In this document: positions 10,766 through 22,026 of the stretch, in pieces | Position numbering within the stretch: the first letter of the stretch is position 1 | Layout: each line of letters opens with the position of its first letter | NCBI GenBank assembly: GCA_964017045.1 | Contig: OZ024798.1 | Location: 6,841,793 to 6,905,792, forward strand | Reading direction: 5' to 3' | DNA from: Omphiscola glabra | Lineage: Eukaryota > Mollusca > Gastropoda > Lymnaeidae | Length of the DNA stretch: 64,000 nt | Program-made: the position numbers and the translations under genes | Notes under the pieces: generated by a model | Database searches by the model: none | What the model saw: only the letters and a program-made list of their open reading frames with translations | Told to the model about the DNA's origin: nothing

Positions 10766-11355
10766 TAAAAATAATGCATTTAAAAAACGATGTAGTAACT
10801 CAACAAAAAATGCTTTAAAAAACCAAAGTGCAAAAAGATTATTAAAATAAATTGGAATTTTCTTCTCGATTTATAAATAGAGTTTTGCTAAAAGTTTGCT
10901 TGAACCCTCCCTACCATCACATTTCTTGTTCAATTCCTATTAAATAAAGTGAGTGTTCCTTTTGTTATAAGGGAAAATAAAACTCTACATTTCTATTCCA
11001 TGTTTCTTCGCTTGCAATTAACCAAATCATGGAGGAGGGGAGCATGGTACCAAGCGGTCAGTGTCCCAAAAGCCAAAGAAGGCAAGTTAATAAACTGTCT
11101 TTACAACAGCTGCTAACAGATTTTCTTTATACATCCTGTCTGGAAAAGAGTGCTGAGAGGAAACTTAACAATATGCTACATATTGCTACCTGGAGAGACA
11201 AAATATTACATATTGCTACCTTGAGAGTAATACTTGCATTCATTTCATAGTAGTGGCTGCATGGCCTCAAAAATGGGTGACAGCAACTACCGAGAGCAGG
11301 TTCCTTGTATGCAAAGGTTCATCACAGAAAAAACAATGTTCAGACAAGATGATGG
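10766..11355. other. AT-rich sequence, no gene recognised
   Basis: An ATG-started open frame of 73 codons at 11029-11250 (MEEGSMVPSGQ...) shows no family resemblance. Its tail contains a short internal duplication (ATATTGCTACCT). I do not call it a gene. Confidence 0.4.
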
Positions 11356-11634
11356 TGGTTTTCCTCGACATGTTCTCCCTGCAATTGCTTGATGTCAATG
11401 TTTTCCTCGACATGTTCTCCCTGCAATTGCTTGATGTCAATGTTTTCCTGGACATGTTCTCCCTGCAATTGCTTGATGTCAATGTTTTCCTGGACATGTT
11501 CTCCCAGCAATCGCTTGATGTCAATGTTTTCCTGGACATGTTCTCGCTTAAATCGCTTGATGTCAATGTTTTCCTGGACATGTTCTCCCTGCAATCGCTT
11601 GCTGTCGAAGTTTTCCTGGACTTTTTTTCGCTTG
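11356..11634. repeat. 42-bp minisatellite, about 6.5 copies
   Basis: The unit contains TTTTCCTGGACATGTTCTCC and TTGCTTGATGTCAATG. It is open on both strands because the unit is 14 codons, so the overlapping frames here are artefacts. Confidence 0.94.
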
Positions 11635-12149
11635 TACATGCTTTAAATAAGAACACATGCGTACTGAGATGTTCGCTTTTTCTAAGCTTACATCAACAGT
11701 CCGCCAGTTCTAAGCTTACATCAACAGTCTTTCAGGTCTATTTGTAATGAATGTCGCTACATGACAGCGGTAGGAATTTGTAATTTTGTCTAAGAACCAC
11801 TGTTATATTTGTGTATGTGGTGTGAGTGAACAATTGATATAGTTGTATTTTGATGTGTGAGAACCATCGTTATATCTTCGTCATCGTGTGTGAGAACCAT
11901 CATTAACTTTGTGTCTGTGTGTGTAGGAAATAATGTTACTTTGTTTCCTTATGTGTTTGACAACAATATTTATATTTTGTAAAAATATGTTTCAGAACCA
12001 TCGTTACAATGTAAGAATTCTCATCATATGTTGTCGAAGTATTTGACAATAATCTTTATATTATGTCAACAAGTGAATAAGAACCTTTGTCATAAGTTGT
12101 CATTATACACGAGAACCATTGCAATATATTTCGTTGACTATAATGAAAC
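11635..12149. repeat. Diverged, loosely periodic sequence
   Basis: TCTAAGCTTACATCAACAGT occurs twice (from about 11681 and 11711). From 11790 the phrase GAGAACCATCGTTATAT recurs in diverged forms (also near 13200 and 13270), which suggests an old eroded array on both sides of the next one. Confidence 0.5.
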
Positions 12150-13187
12150 AGATCTCCTTCTTGTCTGTATGTTGCTGAGATCCATTATTGCACTTAGGTC
12201 CTCCTTCTTGTCTGTATTTTGCTGAGATCCATTATTGCACTTAGGTCCTCCTTCTTGTCTGTATGTTGCTGAGATCCATTATTGCACTTAGGTCCTCCTT
12301 CTTGTCTGTATGTTGCTGAGATCAATTATTGCACTTAGGTCCTCCTTCTTGTCTGTATGTTTCTGAGATCCATTATTGCACTTAGGTCCTCCTTCTTGTC
12401 TGTATGTTGCTGAGATCCATTATTGCACTTAGGTCCTCCTTCTTGTCTGTATGTTGCTGAGATCAATTATTGCACTTAGGTCCTCCTTCTTGTCTGTATG
12501 TTTCTGAGATCCATTATTGCACTTAGGTCCTCCTTCTTGTCTGTATGTTGCTGAGATCCATTATTGCACTTAGGTCCTCCTTCTTGTCTGTATTTTGCTG
12601 AGATCCATTATTGCACTTAGGTCCTCCTTCTTGTCTGTATGTTGCTGAGATCCATTATTGCACTTAGGTCCTCCTTCTTGTCTGTATTTTGCTGAGATCC
12701 ATTATTGCACTTAGGTCCTCCTTCTTGTCTGTATTTTGCTGAGATCCATTATTGCACTTAGGTCCTCCTTCTTGTCTGTATTTTGCTGAGATCCATTATT
12801 GCACTTAGGTCCTCCTTCTTGTCTGTATTTTGCTGAGATCCATTATTGCACTTAGGTCCTCCTTCTTGTCTGTATTTTGCTGAGATCCATTATTGCACTT
12901 AGGTCCTCCTTCTTGTCTGTATTTTGCTGAGATCCATTATTGCACTTAGGTCCTCCTTCTTGTCTGTATTTTGCTGAGATCCATTATTGCACTTAGGTCC
13001 TCCTTCTTGTCTGTATTTTGCTGAGATCCATTATTGCACTTAGGTCCTCCTTCTTGTCTGTATTTTGCTGAGATCCATTATTGCACTTAGGTCCTCCTTC
13101 TTGTCTGTATTTTGCTGAGATCCATTATTGCACTTAGGTCCTCCTTCTTGTCTGTATTTTGCTGAGATCCATTATTGCACTTAGGTC
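12150..13187. repeat. 47-bp minisatellite, 22 copies
   Basis: The unit starts GTCCTCCTTCTTGTCTGTAT and ends TCCATTATTGCACTTAG, with a 47-bp period (12198, 12245). The left half mixes GTTGCTG, GTTTCTG and TTTGCTG variants; the right half is uniform TTTTGCTG, a sign of recent homogenisation. Confidence 0.96.
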
Positions 13188-13805
13188 ACTCTGTACATAT
13201 GAGAACCGCCCGAATAGTTTTCTTAGTGTAGGAGCCATCACTCTTTTGTGGGTTTGCGATTATGTTTGTGAGAACTATTCTTATATTTTGCTGTGACGTA
13301 ACAACTCTTATAAGACAAAAGACCCGGTGGTGAAACATTCACAAACAAAAATAGATTTCCTCAACTACTGAACTAGAAGATCACTGTTATAAGGTGGCTT
13401 TTCTAATTTTTTTCTGTTCAGAGGAATCAAAAAGTAATTAATAAAACTATTTTCACTAGTAAAACCAGCGCGGAGCAGTCACGTGGAAATTGATTAACTC
13501 GTTCAGTGTTCGGCTACACGACATCTCCTCATTAGGTGATGGTGGGGGACCTCACGAGTAGTTCAGACGAATGGGGTGTACTTTCAGATGACTACAAAAA
13601 ATATTTTTCTTGTGTAACATTCTAAATATAGATGTACATTTTTATGTTTACAAACGTGCATTCTTATTATTTGTTTTGCTATGGCATCATCAGATTGCCA
13701 CATAATTTGGGAATCGTCACTGACAGCATTGTGTGTAAATGGGAAAGATTACTCAACACCACTGGTAGTTGCCAAATGGTGTATTACTTAACTGGTGAGC
13801 ACCAA
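13188..13805. other. No gene recognised
   Basis: Unique AT-rich sequence with diverged GAGAAC...ATTATATTTTG pieces related to 11.8-12.1 kb. No coding signal. Confidence 0.45.
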
Positions 13806-14106
13806 CTTACCTGGTCAGTACTATCTCTCTAAATCAGTATCAAACTATCTGGTCAGTATCATCTCTCCCAATCAGTATCAAACTATCTGGTCAGTATTAT
13901 CTCTTCCAATCAGTATCAACCTCCCTGGTCAGTATCATCTCTCCCAATCAGTATCAACCTCCCTGGTCAGTATCATCTCTCCCAATCAGTATCAAACTAT
14001 CTGGTCAGTATTATCTTTTCCAATCAGTATCAAACTATCTGGTCAGTATCATCTCTCCCAATCAGTATCAAACTATCTGGTCAGTATCATCTCTCCCGGT
14101 CAATAT
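13806..14106. repeat. 38-bp minisatellite, about 8 copies
   Basis: The unit includes GGTCAGTATCATCTCTCCCA and ATCAGTATCAAACTATCT (13813 to 13851 is 38 bp). Confidence 0.94.
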
Positions 14107-14188
14107 CAACTGTCAATAGTACTTCTTCTACTCAGCCTCGAGTCAATACACTACCAGGGCACCAACACTCCCACGCGTAGACACCACT

Positions 14189-14266
14189 CACGCTGTCAAA
14201 CAATTACAAATACCATCTAATACCAACCACGCTGTCAAACAATTACAAATACCATCTAATACCAAC
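14189..14266. repeat. 39-bp tandem duplication
   Basis: CACGCTGTCAAACAATTACA plus AATACCATCTAATACCAAC occurs twice (14189, 14228). It abuts the 53-bp array, which begins with the same CACGCTGTCAA. Confidence 0.88.
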
Positions 14267-14852
14267 CACGCTGTCAATAGACAATGAGTGTATCACTACA
14301 ACTAGGTTGCCAAGTCTTCCACGCTGTCAACAGACAATGAGTGTATCACTACAACTAGGTTGCCAAGTCTTCCACGCTGTCAACAGACAATGAGTGTATC
14401 ACTACAACTAGGTTGCCAAGTCTTCCACGCTGTCAACAGACAATGAGTGTATCACTACAACTAGGTTGCCATGTCTTCCACGCTGTCAACAGACAATGAG
14501 TGTATCACTACAACTAGGTTGCCAAGTCTTCCACGCTGTCAACAGACAATGAGTGTATCACTACAACTAGGTTGCCAAGTCTTCCACGCTGTCAACAGAC
14601 AATGAGTGTATCACTACAACTAGGTTGCCATGTCTTCCACGCTGTCAACAGACAATTAGTGTATCACTACAACTAGGTTGCCATGTCTTCCACGCTGTCA
14701 ACAGACAATTAGTGTATCACTACAACTAGGTTGCCATGTCTTCCACGCTGTCAACAGACAATTAGTGTATCACTACAACTAGGTTGCCAAGTCTTCCACG
14801 CTGTCAACAGACAATTAGTGTATCACTACAACTAGGTTGCCATGTCTTCCAC
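14267..14852. repeat. 53-bp minisatellite, 11 copies
   Basis: The unit CACGCTGTCAACAGACAATG, then AGTGTATCACTACAACTAGG, then TTGCCAAGTCTTC repeats every 53 bp (14267, 14320, 14373). Confidence 0.95.
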
Positions 14853-15414
14853 GATGTTAATAGGGACAGCGATTTATATCACCCTGTCAATTTACACTCA
14901 TGAAATATATACAGCTATATATTACACTATATGTCATTTCACAATCATCCAGTCATCTATAGCATATTTCCACGCTATCACGCAGACGGCAATAACATTA
15001 GATAAGATGAGATGCTTTTATTGATGCAAATAAACGGATCTGTGTATTTTCATTACATTGTATAGATTCATTTTCAGAATATAGATACATATTCTGATTA
15101 AGATAGCAAAATTTAACATTAAAAAGGAAAGCCATTTAATGTATTTCACAAGCGCACAAAACAGAATGTTATAAAATATAACTTCCATAACTACAACATT
15201 GACTCTCAGAGCAATTATTTCATGTTTTAACACTAACAGCCGACGACGCTGGCAGCTGAGTTGGGACAGGTTTAGAAAAAGTGAAATTCGATATCTCTTG
15301 CTATCTTCTTTTAAGGTAAAAAAAAAAATAGCCCTGATCGAGCTGATCAGACCATCGGTCAGATATACGCCTGACCACAACTTTAATATCGTTACCAGAC
15401 CATTGGCAGTCAAA
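14853..15414. other. AT-rich sequence, no gene recognised
   Basis: Open frames of about 100-130 codons on either strand at 15018-15495 show no recognisable domain, and one runs into the next array. I see no support for a gene. Confidence 0.45.
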
Positions 15415-16136
15415 TTACCACCAGACCACCATCATTCATATAGTAGCCAAATCACCACCAGTCATATATCAGCCAGACCACCATCAGTCATATAGCAACC
15501 AGACCACCATCAGTCATATAGCAACCAGAACACCATCAGTCATATAGCAGCCTAATCACAATCGGTTATATAGCAGCCAAATCACCATCAGTAATATAGC
15601 AGCCAGACCACCATCAGTCATATAGCAGCCAAACCACCATTAGTCATATATCAACCAGAACACCATCAGTCATATAGCAACCAAATCACCATCATTCATA
15701 TAGCAGCCAGACCACCATCAGTCATATAGCAGCCAAATCACCCTCAGTCATATAGCAGCCTAATCACAATCGGTCATATAGCAGCCAAATCACCATCAGT
15801 CATATAGCAGCCAGACCACCATCAGTCATATAGCAGCCAGACCACCATCAGTCATATAGCAACCAGACCACCATCAGTCATATAGAAACCAAATCACCAT
15901 CAGTCATATAGCAGCCATACCACCATCAGTCATATAGCAGCCACATCACCATCAGTCATATAGCAGCCTAATCACAATCGGTTATATAGCAGCCAAATCA
16001 CCATCAGTCATATAGCAGCCAGACCACCATCAGTTATATAGCAACCAGAACACCATCAGTCATATAGCAGCCTAATCACAATCGGTCATATAGCAGCCAA
16101 ATCACCACCAGTCATATAGCAGCCAGACCACAAACA
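15415..16136. repeat. 26-bp minisatellite, about 28 copies, 208-bp higher-order period
   Basis: The unit is CCATCAGTCATATAGCAGCC plus AAATCA or AGACCA. The rare CCTAATCACAATCGG variant sits at 15551, 15759, 15967 and 16071 (spacings 208, 208, 104), showing an 8-monomer higher-order unit. Confidence 0.94.
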
Positions 16137-16231
16137 TCCAGACATCAGCCAGCTCACCATAAGTCAGCCAGCTCACCATAAGTCAGCCAGCTCACCATAT
16201 GTCAGACAGCTCACCATAAGTCAGACAGCTC
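16137..16231. repeat. 19-bp repeat, about 5 copies
   Basis: CAGCCAGCTCACCATAAGT is tandemly repeated directly after the 26-bp array. Confidence 0.9.
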
Positions 16232-16597
16232 CTATATTAAAACATTTATGCCGCTATTGTTCTCACACAACTTAAAACAACTTTTAGTAAGAAACTCCGC
16301 TCTGTGGGCTGAGGGGCGTCATTCAATATTTCACTGTTTCTTGACATTATCTCCGTGACCCTGGGTGCATCTCATCTCGCAATACCCTCCTGAGACAAAC
16401 TTTGAGATACAAGGAGGGACCTGGACATCGACCCCACTCCCCATCGTTAACAGACACCTCCCCAGTCTCCCCCCCTTTCCGCCATGTTCTCTTCCATTAT
16501 CTCAATGTCTAAACGAATCAACAACTCAATAGAATTCTAATGTCCAGATTTCAGATGTTCTGTTTCTCTCGGAATTTGATTGGCTTCACTCTCTATC

Positions 16598-16699
16598 CAC
16601 TCTCTCTTTCTTTCTCCCTTTCTCTCTCTGTATCCTCCCCTCTCTCCCTCTCTCTTTATCTCTTTCTTTCTCTCTCTCTCTCTAAATCTCTCTCTCTAT

Positions 16700-16730
<31 letters not shown>

Positions 16731-16760
16731 TTTGACCTCTCTCTCCTTTATCTCTCCCCC
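16598..16760. repeat. CT-rich microsatellite
   Basis: An imperfect (TC)n tract with CCCC interruptions. The Ser/Leu-rich frame over it is low-complexity read-through. Confidence 0.9.
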
Positions 16761-16904
16761 TTTCCTTACTGTCGCATGTCCATGATTGTCACGTTCAAAC
16801 CAGCTGTCGTGTTATACCTTAGTCCTGTAAACTTAGGATCATTTCGGAACTATCCTTTAACAATCGTATTTGATAAGGTTGACCTTTTCTAAACAAAGCA
16901 ATAG

Positions 16905-17058
16905 GAAATAGGGTATCTAGAAATAAGGGATAAATAAATATATTATCTACAAAACGGGTATCTAGAAAAAGGGTATCTAGAAATAGGGGATCTAGAAATA
17001 GGGGATCTAGAAATATGGGATCTATAAAAAGTTGGTGTAGAGATAAGGGGTCTAGTTT
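16905..17058. repeat. Degenerate 15-16-bp repeat
   Basis: AGAAATAGGGGATCT and AGAAAAAGGGTATCT variants occur about 8 times. Confidence 0.75.
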
Positions 17059-18186
17059 ATCACATATTTCCTTTTATGTATTTCTAAACCGCTGTTTGTT
17101 TATTGTAAACAAAGTGATTCACCTTTTCTAGCGACGTAACTTTCACTGGACCATGTCAACCCTACGACCTATCCATCCAATCCCTTGTCCGCATCTCTTC
17201 CTCTCTAACTCTCTCTTTCCACTCCCTCTGTTCCCCTCTACGCCGTTAAGTCTTTCCATTCAAGAAGAAACCTTCTCAGCAGCGCACTCAACTTACAAAG
17301 CTATTTTAGCGATGCCTAACATTGTGTTTCCTAACGACAGTTTTATGGGGGACCCTCCACTTGCAATCAGCCTGGCCAAAGATCGGAACGAACGAAGTGA
17401 AAAAAAAATCTGTGGTTAGGGAAGGCGAGATTATTTTGTAAAAAAAAAAACTATCTCACATCAAAAATCTTTCCTGAAAGTAAAGGTAATATAAGTTTTA
17501 TGTGATCCCTGGTAGTCGTTAAAACGTTAGTCTCCGGTAGTGATGGTGGAGTGGTCTTACTCACTTTGAAAATAAACATTGGACTACTTGCCGAAGAAAC
17601 AGAAAGAAGTTTCTTGTTGTCGAAACAAACATTGTTTCATTAAAAAAAGTCTGTGTCTATGAACCAGAAATAGGGTAAAAAAGTTCCTATCACACACCTT
17701 CACAAATGGGTCAGGCCATAAACCCTTTTCTTAAGTGCCCATTCTGAAGGCAGAAAAGGGAATTTTCAGTAGCATGCCTGTACTGTTTAGTGAAACGAGT
17801 CTCGTTAAATTTTTTTAGGTCACTTGTTATGAACCTTCATCATGGAATATATCCTATGCAACGCTAAGTGAATTGTTATCTATCCTATTCAAATTTTAAT
17901 ATGACAATTTTAAACATAATTAACGAACCCCACGAGAGGTCCTCAAATAATACATGTGACCTAATATACTAATATATCGCCAATTTGAAATCCTAATGTA
18001 AATATGAGTAGCTAATATACCTGGCTTGACAGGGGATTGCATTAACAAAACTACTTCAACAGCCTCGTAGCTACCATCGAAATTAATGGGATCCCACTTC
18101 ACGTTCCGATCCCGATCCCCAATGGATGCTTTACCTGTTTTGATCCGACTTCAAATATAGTATCTGAACGTTTATGAGGGTGGGGG
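17059..18186. other. No gene recognised; one Penelope-like fragment
   Basis: Mostly unique. GCCGAAGAAACAG...TGTCGAAACAAAC at about 17590-17630 resembles the CTGAAGA...GAAAC motif discussed for 43012. An open frame at 17153-17419 (MSTLRPIHPIPCPHLF...) is partly a CT-rich translation and matches nothing I know. Confidence 0.4.
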
Positions 18187-18265
18187 CAGTGGCGTACCTA
18201 ATGTTAATGTCACCCAGGGCGAGCCTAGATTTTTGACGCCCAATTCCACAACAAACTCTGCTCTT
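18187..18265. mobile_element. Fragment of a dispersed CAGTGGCGTA-ended repeat
   Basis: It starts CAGTGGCGTACCTAATG. Similar ends (CAGTGGCGTAGCTAGG or its complement) are seen near 22690, 49470, 49855 and 56885. The GCAGTGG... terminus fits a hAT-like non-autonomous family, but no full copy with target duplication was identified here. Confidence 0.4.
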
Positions 18266-18309
18266 GGCCTAAAAATTCCGCTCTCCAAATAATGAATAAG
18301 CGCCGCCCA

Positions 18310-18424
18310 TGGCTGACACACTTCCAGTAAAAAATAAGTGAATTAAAGTAGCCCTTCACACACTCATGGCTGACACACTGCCAGTAAAATATAACTGCAC
18401 TCAAGTAGCCATTCACAAACCCAT
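18310..18424. repeat. 57-bp tandem duplication
   Basis: CATGGCTGACACAC followed by CCAGTAAAA... and GTAGCC occurs twice (about 18309 and 18366) with moderate divergence. Short frames over it are not supported as genes. Confidence 0.75.
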
Positions 18425-18659
18425 GAGCATGCACAGAAACAAGGGTTGTTGGCAGCGAAGATTCTACCTTGACACTGACATAACATCAAAAACATTGAAG
18501 CAGCTGCAAACTCTTGAACAACAAGACATTCGAAGTAAGGAAATAACATTGTTGCCTATAGTCTTTTTAACTGTAGTAGACAATCTGCGCCTTCTCTCAA
18601 ACAGTTACGTCTCCTCTGGAACAGATCTGCTTTCTTTCTTGACAGTCCTGATTTCACTT

Positions 18660-18860
18660 CACTTATAATCTACTTTATCTTGGCTTATATCTACCTTCTC
18701 TTAACTTATAATCTACCTTCTCTTACTTATATTCTACCTTCTCTTGACTTGATACGCATTATCTTAACCAGATCTTATTTTTCTTGACTTGATATGACTT
18801 TTCTTGACAATTAAGCATTCTTTAGACTTGTCATGACTTCTCTTGACTTAGTTCCAAATA
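18660..18860. repeat. Degenerate repeat of CTTATAATCTACCTTCTCTT type
   Basis: Diverged copies of a roughly 25-bp pyrimidine-rich unit (CTTCTCTTGACTTGATA and similar). Confidence 0.7.
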
Positions 18861-18939
18861 CAGGTAGATAATTTCAATCGACATCTGAAATATATAAAAA
18901 TAACAAACTACCAGAACAAACACTTCAAACACATTCTTG

Positions 18940-18975
18940 ACTGAAGAAGATCGAAACTTTTGTTTTAGCTGAGGG
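18940..18975 (+). mobile_element. CTGAAGA...GAAAC motif (Penelope-like remnant?)
   Basis: GACTGAAGAAGATCGAAAC matches the short motif common at the ends of Penelope-like elements. It is too short to assign firmly. Confidence 0.25.
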
Positions 18976-19165
18976 ACATTGTACATTTATTTTTTTCTGT
19001 GGGTCACTTAGTTCTCCGGTCTGACCTTTGTTTGTACGGTTGCCACGGTGATGGGCGGGCAAGAAAAAAGGTGAATGGGCAGTCATCGTATTTCAGATAG
19101 TAATAGACTTGTTGATATAAGAACAATAGTTCATTTTTGACGATTGATAGAAAATCTACACTTAG

Positions 19166-19204
<39 letters not shown>

Positions 19205-19221
19205 TTTATATATATATATAT
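19166..19221. repeat. (TA)n microsatellite
   Basis: An almost pure TA tract with one AAATATT interruption. Confidence 0.97.
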
Positions 19222-19229
19222 GTATTAGA

Positions 19230-19757
19230 TCTGGTGGAACAGACTTGCTTTTGGAGGCAGACTCGCTTATGGAGGCAGACTCGCACATGCCTCAGAAAGT
19301 AAACGCACCGCTAGTATCCAAGCTTGAATATTTAAATTTGCACTTAACGAGAAAAGTTTTTTTATCATAAGGTGTGGTTGGATAGTGTTAAATGCTGATG
19401 AGAAGTCTAACAAAAGCACCCTGGCATATTTTTAGGGCTGTCTAGATGATGGTAAAGTCTCTCCAACAATAGTAAGATAGCATCCTCCGTGCTTTTGGCA
19501 GGCTTGGAAGCAAATAAGTTGGGGTCAAGTTTTTTCTACACTTCATTTAAAAGTTGTCTCAGAATAAGTTTCTCAAAACATTTCATTACAATAGAGGTAA
19601 GTGCGACAGGACTTAAGACGTCATTGCAAGTTACCTTAGTTTTCTTTGGAATACCGCTTAGACCCCAAAACAAGTGTGTCCTACATGCGGGAGAGGTTTC
19701 TAGCCACAAATAAGGCGACCTGCGCATCCACTTGCCGTCAAATATAACCTCGATCAT
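19230..19757 (-). pseudogene. Rex1-like LINE reverse transcriptase relic
   Basis: On the minus strand the sequence reads GIPKKTK...SPVALTSIVMKCFEKLILRQL, then (after a stop) KLDPNLFASKPAKSTEDA and LLLDFSSAFNTIQPHL, then KKLFSLSANLNIQAWIL. These are the NDYRPVALTS / STEDA / LDFSSAFNTIQP landmarks of Rex1/Babar-type LINE reverse transcriptases (CR1 group), recognised from memory. At least one stop and one frameshift separate the blocks, and the YADD region is missing, so this is a dead fragment. The motif-A Asp is kept in LLLDFSSAF. Confidence 0.82.
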
Positions 19758-19992
19758 CGTATGCGAAGAAAGAACTACAACAAAACTTAATAATTACCCC
19801 TTAATTTTCCATCACACCACCACAAAAAAGAATTATAAGTATATGAACTTATATCACTTAAATGTCTGTGTTTTTTAATTTGATTCCTTTCAAGAGTGAT
19901 TTACTTGTAACATTAAAAGATCACATGTTTATTATTCATTAAACATAATGTGTTTATAATGAAACAACAAAAACGTTATATTACAGGCTACT

Positions 19993-20703
19993 GAAATGTC
20001 TCTTTAGGAAATGGCGTCAGCGGGCCGTCGAGCTCGCGCTCCTTATGCCCTCCCTGGCGCCCACCCACACCTGCCAGGCGCCGGGTTTCCCCGACGTCGG
20101 GCCGTGCGGGGGAACGTCAGAGACCTCCCCGGGCGTGAAACGTCCCCGCCAGCAACCGCTCGATCGGGTTTGCCGCCGGAGACCCTCCCCGCCCGGAGAC
20201 ATCTGGTCGACCGAAGACGCTGCGTTTAAAGCGTCCGCAGTCCACTTTCCTAGGGGCCGGGACGGTAAATTAACGTCCTAATATCTCCCCCAACCCGTCC
20301 CGGGGAAGCATCGGACGCCCTCTAAGAGGGATTCTGCAGTGGGTTTCCACCTCGCAACTAATTCGCGAAGTAGCTGGGACGAAACGGTTGCCTAGGAGCA
20401 GCTTTCTCAGGGCTGCATATTTAGAATCATCGGCCAGAGGCTTCCACCACAGCCTCTCGCCTCATATCCCTTAACGGCAACTTGTAATCATGATCCCTAC
20501 CCTGTGTTTGCCTTTTCTTCCCCCAGTGAAGTATCAGCCCTGTAGGAGCCGTTTATTCCAGCAACTACCATGCATGTCCCTGTCTGCCACGCGGAACACG
20601 CAATGGTGGTTTTGTGCCCCGGGTTAACGCCGAGGGGGTCGGTGGCCAGCGCTTCCAAATCGGCAAGCCACCACAGACTTGTCGACCGGAATCCCGGGGG
20701 GAT
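19993..20703. mobile_element. GC-rich 0.7-kb insertion between 12-bp direct repeats
   Basis: TTACAGGCTACT occurs at 19981-19992 and again at 20704-20715, enclosing a block that is far richer in GC and CpG than either flank. This looks like a transposition with target-site duplication. Neither end has a poly-A or microsatellite tail and I see no terminal inverted repeat. A minus-strand ATG frame (20202 to 20017, MSPGGEGLRRQTRSSG...) runs to one end. On the plus strand TTGCCTTTTCTTCCCCCAG (about 20508-20526) resembles a 3' splice site. It could be a fragment of a LINE 5' region or an unknown non-autonomous element. I do not recognise it. Confidence 0.6.
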
Positions 20704-20715
20704 TTACAGGCTACT

Positions 20716-21965
20716 AAACATTTCGCAACATACATCTACCAATTTCTTAGCAGTCATCTACCCACCACGTGGTAATAGGTGTAACATATGTGTTCCAAAA
20801 TGGTCCTTTTCTCAATATTAAATTTCCCATTTCCTTTCAATATCCCCTCCCCTCCCAATCGTCCCCCGTGCCCCCTCTCATTGAAGCTGATCTCTGACTA
20901 TGGTTTCCAGCTGCTGTTGGAAATGGGACATTTTTCTTTTAACTATTTTTTGTGTGGAAAGGGGGGGGGGGACGTTATTTGCAATATGTAACGCCGTCTT
21001 GATACTTTATAGATATGTGTTTACACCTTCTGGTGTTTTGTGGGTGTTGCTGCTCTATGTTTTATACAAGAGAAAATCTTTTAAATGTGGATGTGGGTGG
21101 ATGTGGGTGGATGTGGGTGGATGTGGGTGGATAGGTTTTACGAAGAGATCACCAATTTAATACGGGATATTACTGAATGAGTGTTCTTACATTGGAAATA
21201 TCCACCGTTAATGATAAGGTCTGTTCATTTAGAATAGTTCAGGTTTAGTAGTAGATGACAACCATAAAAAGGATGACCAGTTCATTTGGGATAAATCAGA
21301 ATTAAAATGAAATGACGACAATAAAAATAAAGACCAGTTGAGTTGGAATCAAGCCAATACTGGCAGAAAATGTCCAGATTGAAAAAGAAGTCGAGTTCTT
21401 GTTAGAAATGTCCATGAAAATTGTAATGAACTTCTTTAAAATATGGCACGACACAGCACTTGGCTATCATGGCAGCATGACTGTTTTTTCATCAATAACT
21501 TTATGAACCTGTTATGAAGGAAGCTACAGTAATTAGTGAATAAGACCCCTCCCCCCTTTCCCCCCAAAAGTCAGCTTCTTTCGTTTCATGTTCCTCGCAG
21601 GCCTTACAAACTGTAGTGTTAACTAATGTAGAGAGATCAAATTGTTTTCACCCGCTTCTAAAAGCAATATTTTACGCATGATTGGTATTTAACGGCTTGA
21701 GTTTGTGTGAGCACTAGTGTGTGTCTATGTGTCTGTCCATGTGTGTATGTGGGCGGGAACGCATGTGTGATCGTCCGTGTTATTCGCCAGCAACAGTTCT
21801 TTCTTATCGATTCCATAATTTATCTCCAGAGCTTGATTTCTCTCACACCATCTACCTCTCTTTCAAAGACTCGGTGTTCTCTAGCACTGACCTTATTTCA
21901 TCTGTATCTTTGGTTAGTAACAATTTATCTCACCAATGGAGTTTGGTAGTTTGATCGCGCGACGT
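20716..21965. other. Unique sequence, no gene recognised
   Basis: It contains a G tract at about 20961-20971 and a 10-bp repeat ATGTGGGTGG (about 21086-21131, 4-5 copies). Short frames around 21707-21954 show no domain. Confidence 0.45.
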
Positions 21966-22026
21966 TTCTCACCTACAACCACTCACCTACAACCACTCAC
22001 CTACAACCACTCACCTACAACCACCC
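21966..22026. repeat. 14-bp repeat, 4 copies
   Basis: CTCACCTACAACCA is tandemly repeated. Confidence 0.9.

Noticed and set aside
11267..11747. Open frames of 85-164 codons on both strands
   Set aside because: All coincide with the 42-bp array at 11356-11634 and show only that repeat.
15018..15495. Overlapping 131- and 98-codon frames on opposite strands
   Set aside because: No domain resemblance, AT-rich composition, and one frame runs into the 26-bp array.
16540..16785. Ser/Leu-rich secreted-like peptide
   Set aside because: Two thirds of it is a (TC)n microsatellite translation.
17153..17419. 88-codon ATG frame
   Set aside because: No recognisable domain or splice support and part is pyrimidine-rich low complexity. 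It cannot be distinguished from chance.
20560..20700. tRNA-derived SINE or rRNA fragment inside the GC-rich insertion
   Set aside because: No A/B box spacing, cloverleaf or familiar rRNA stretch could be found by eye.
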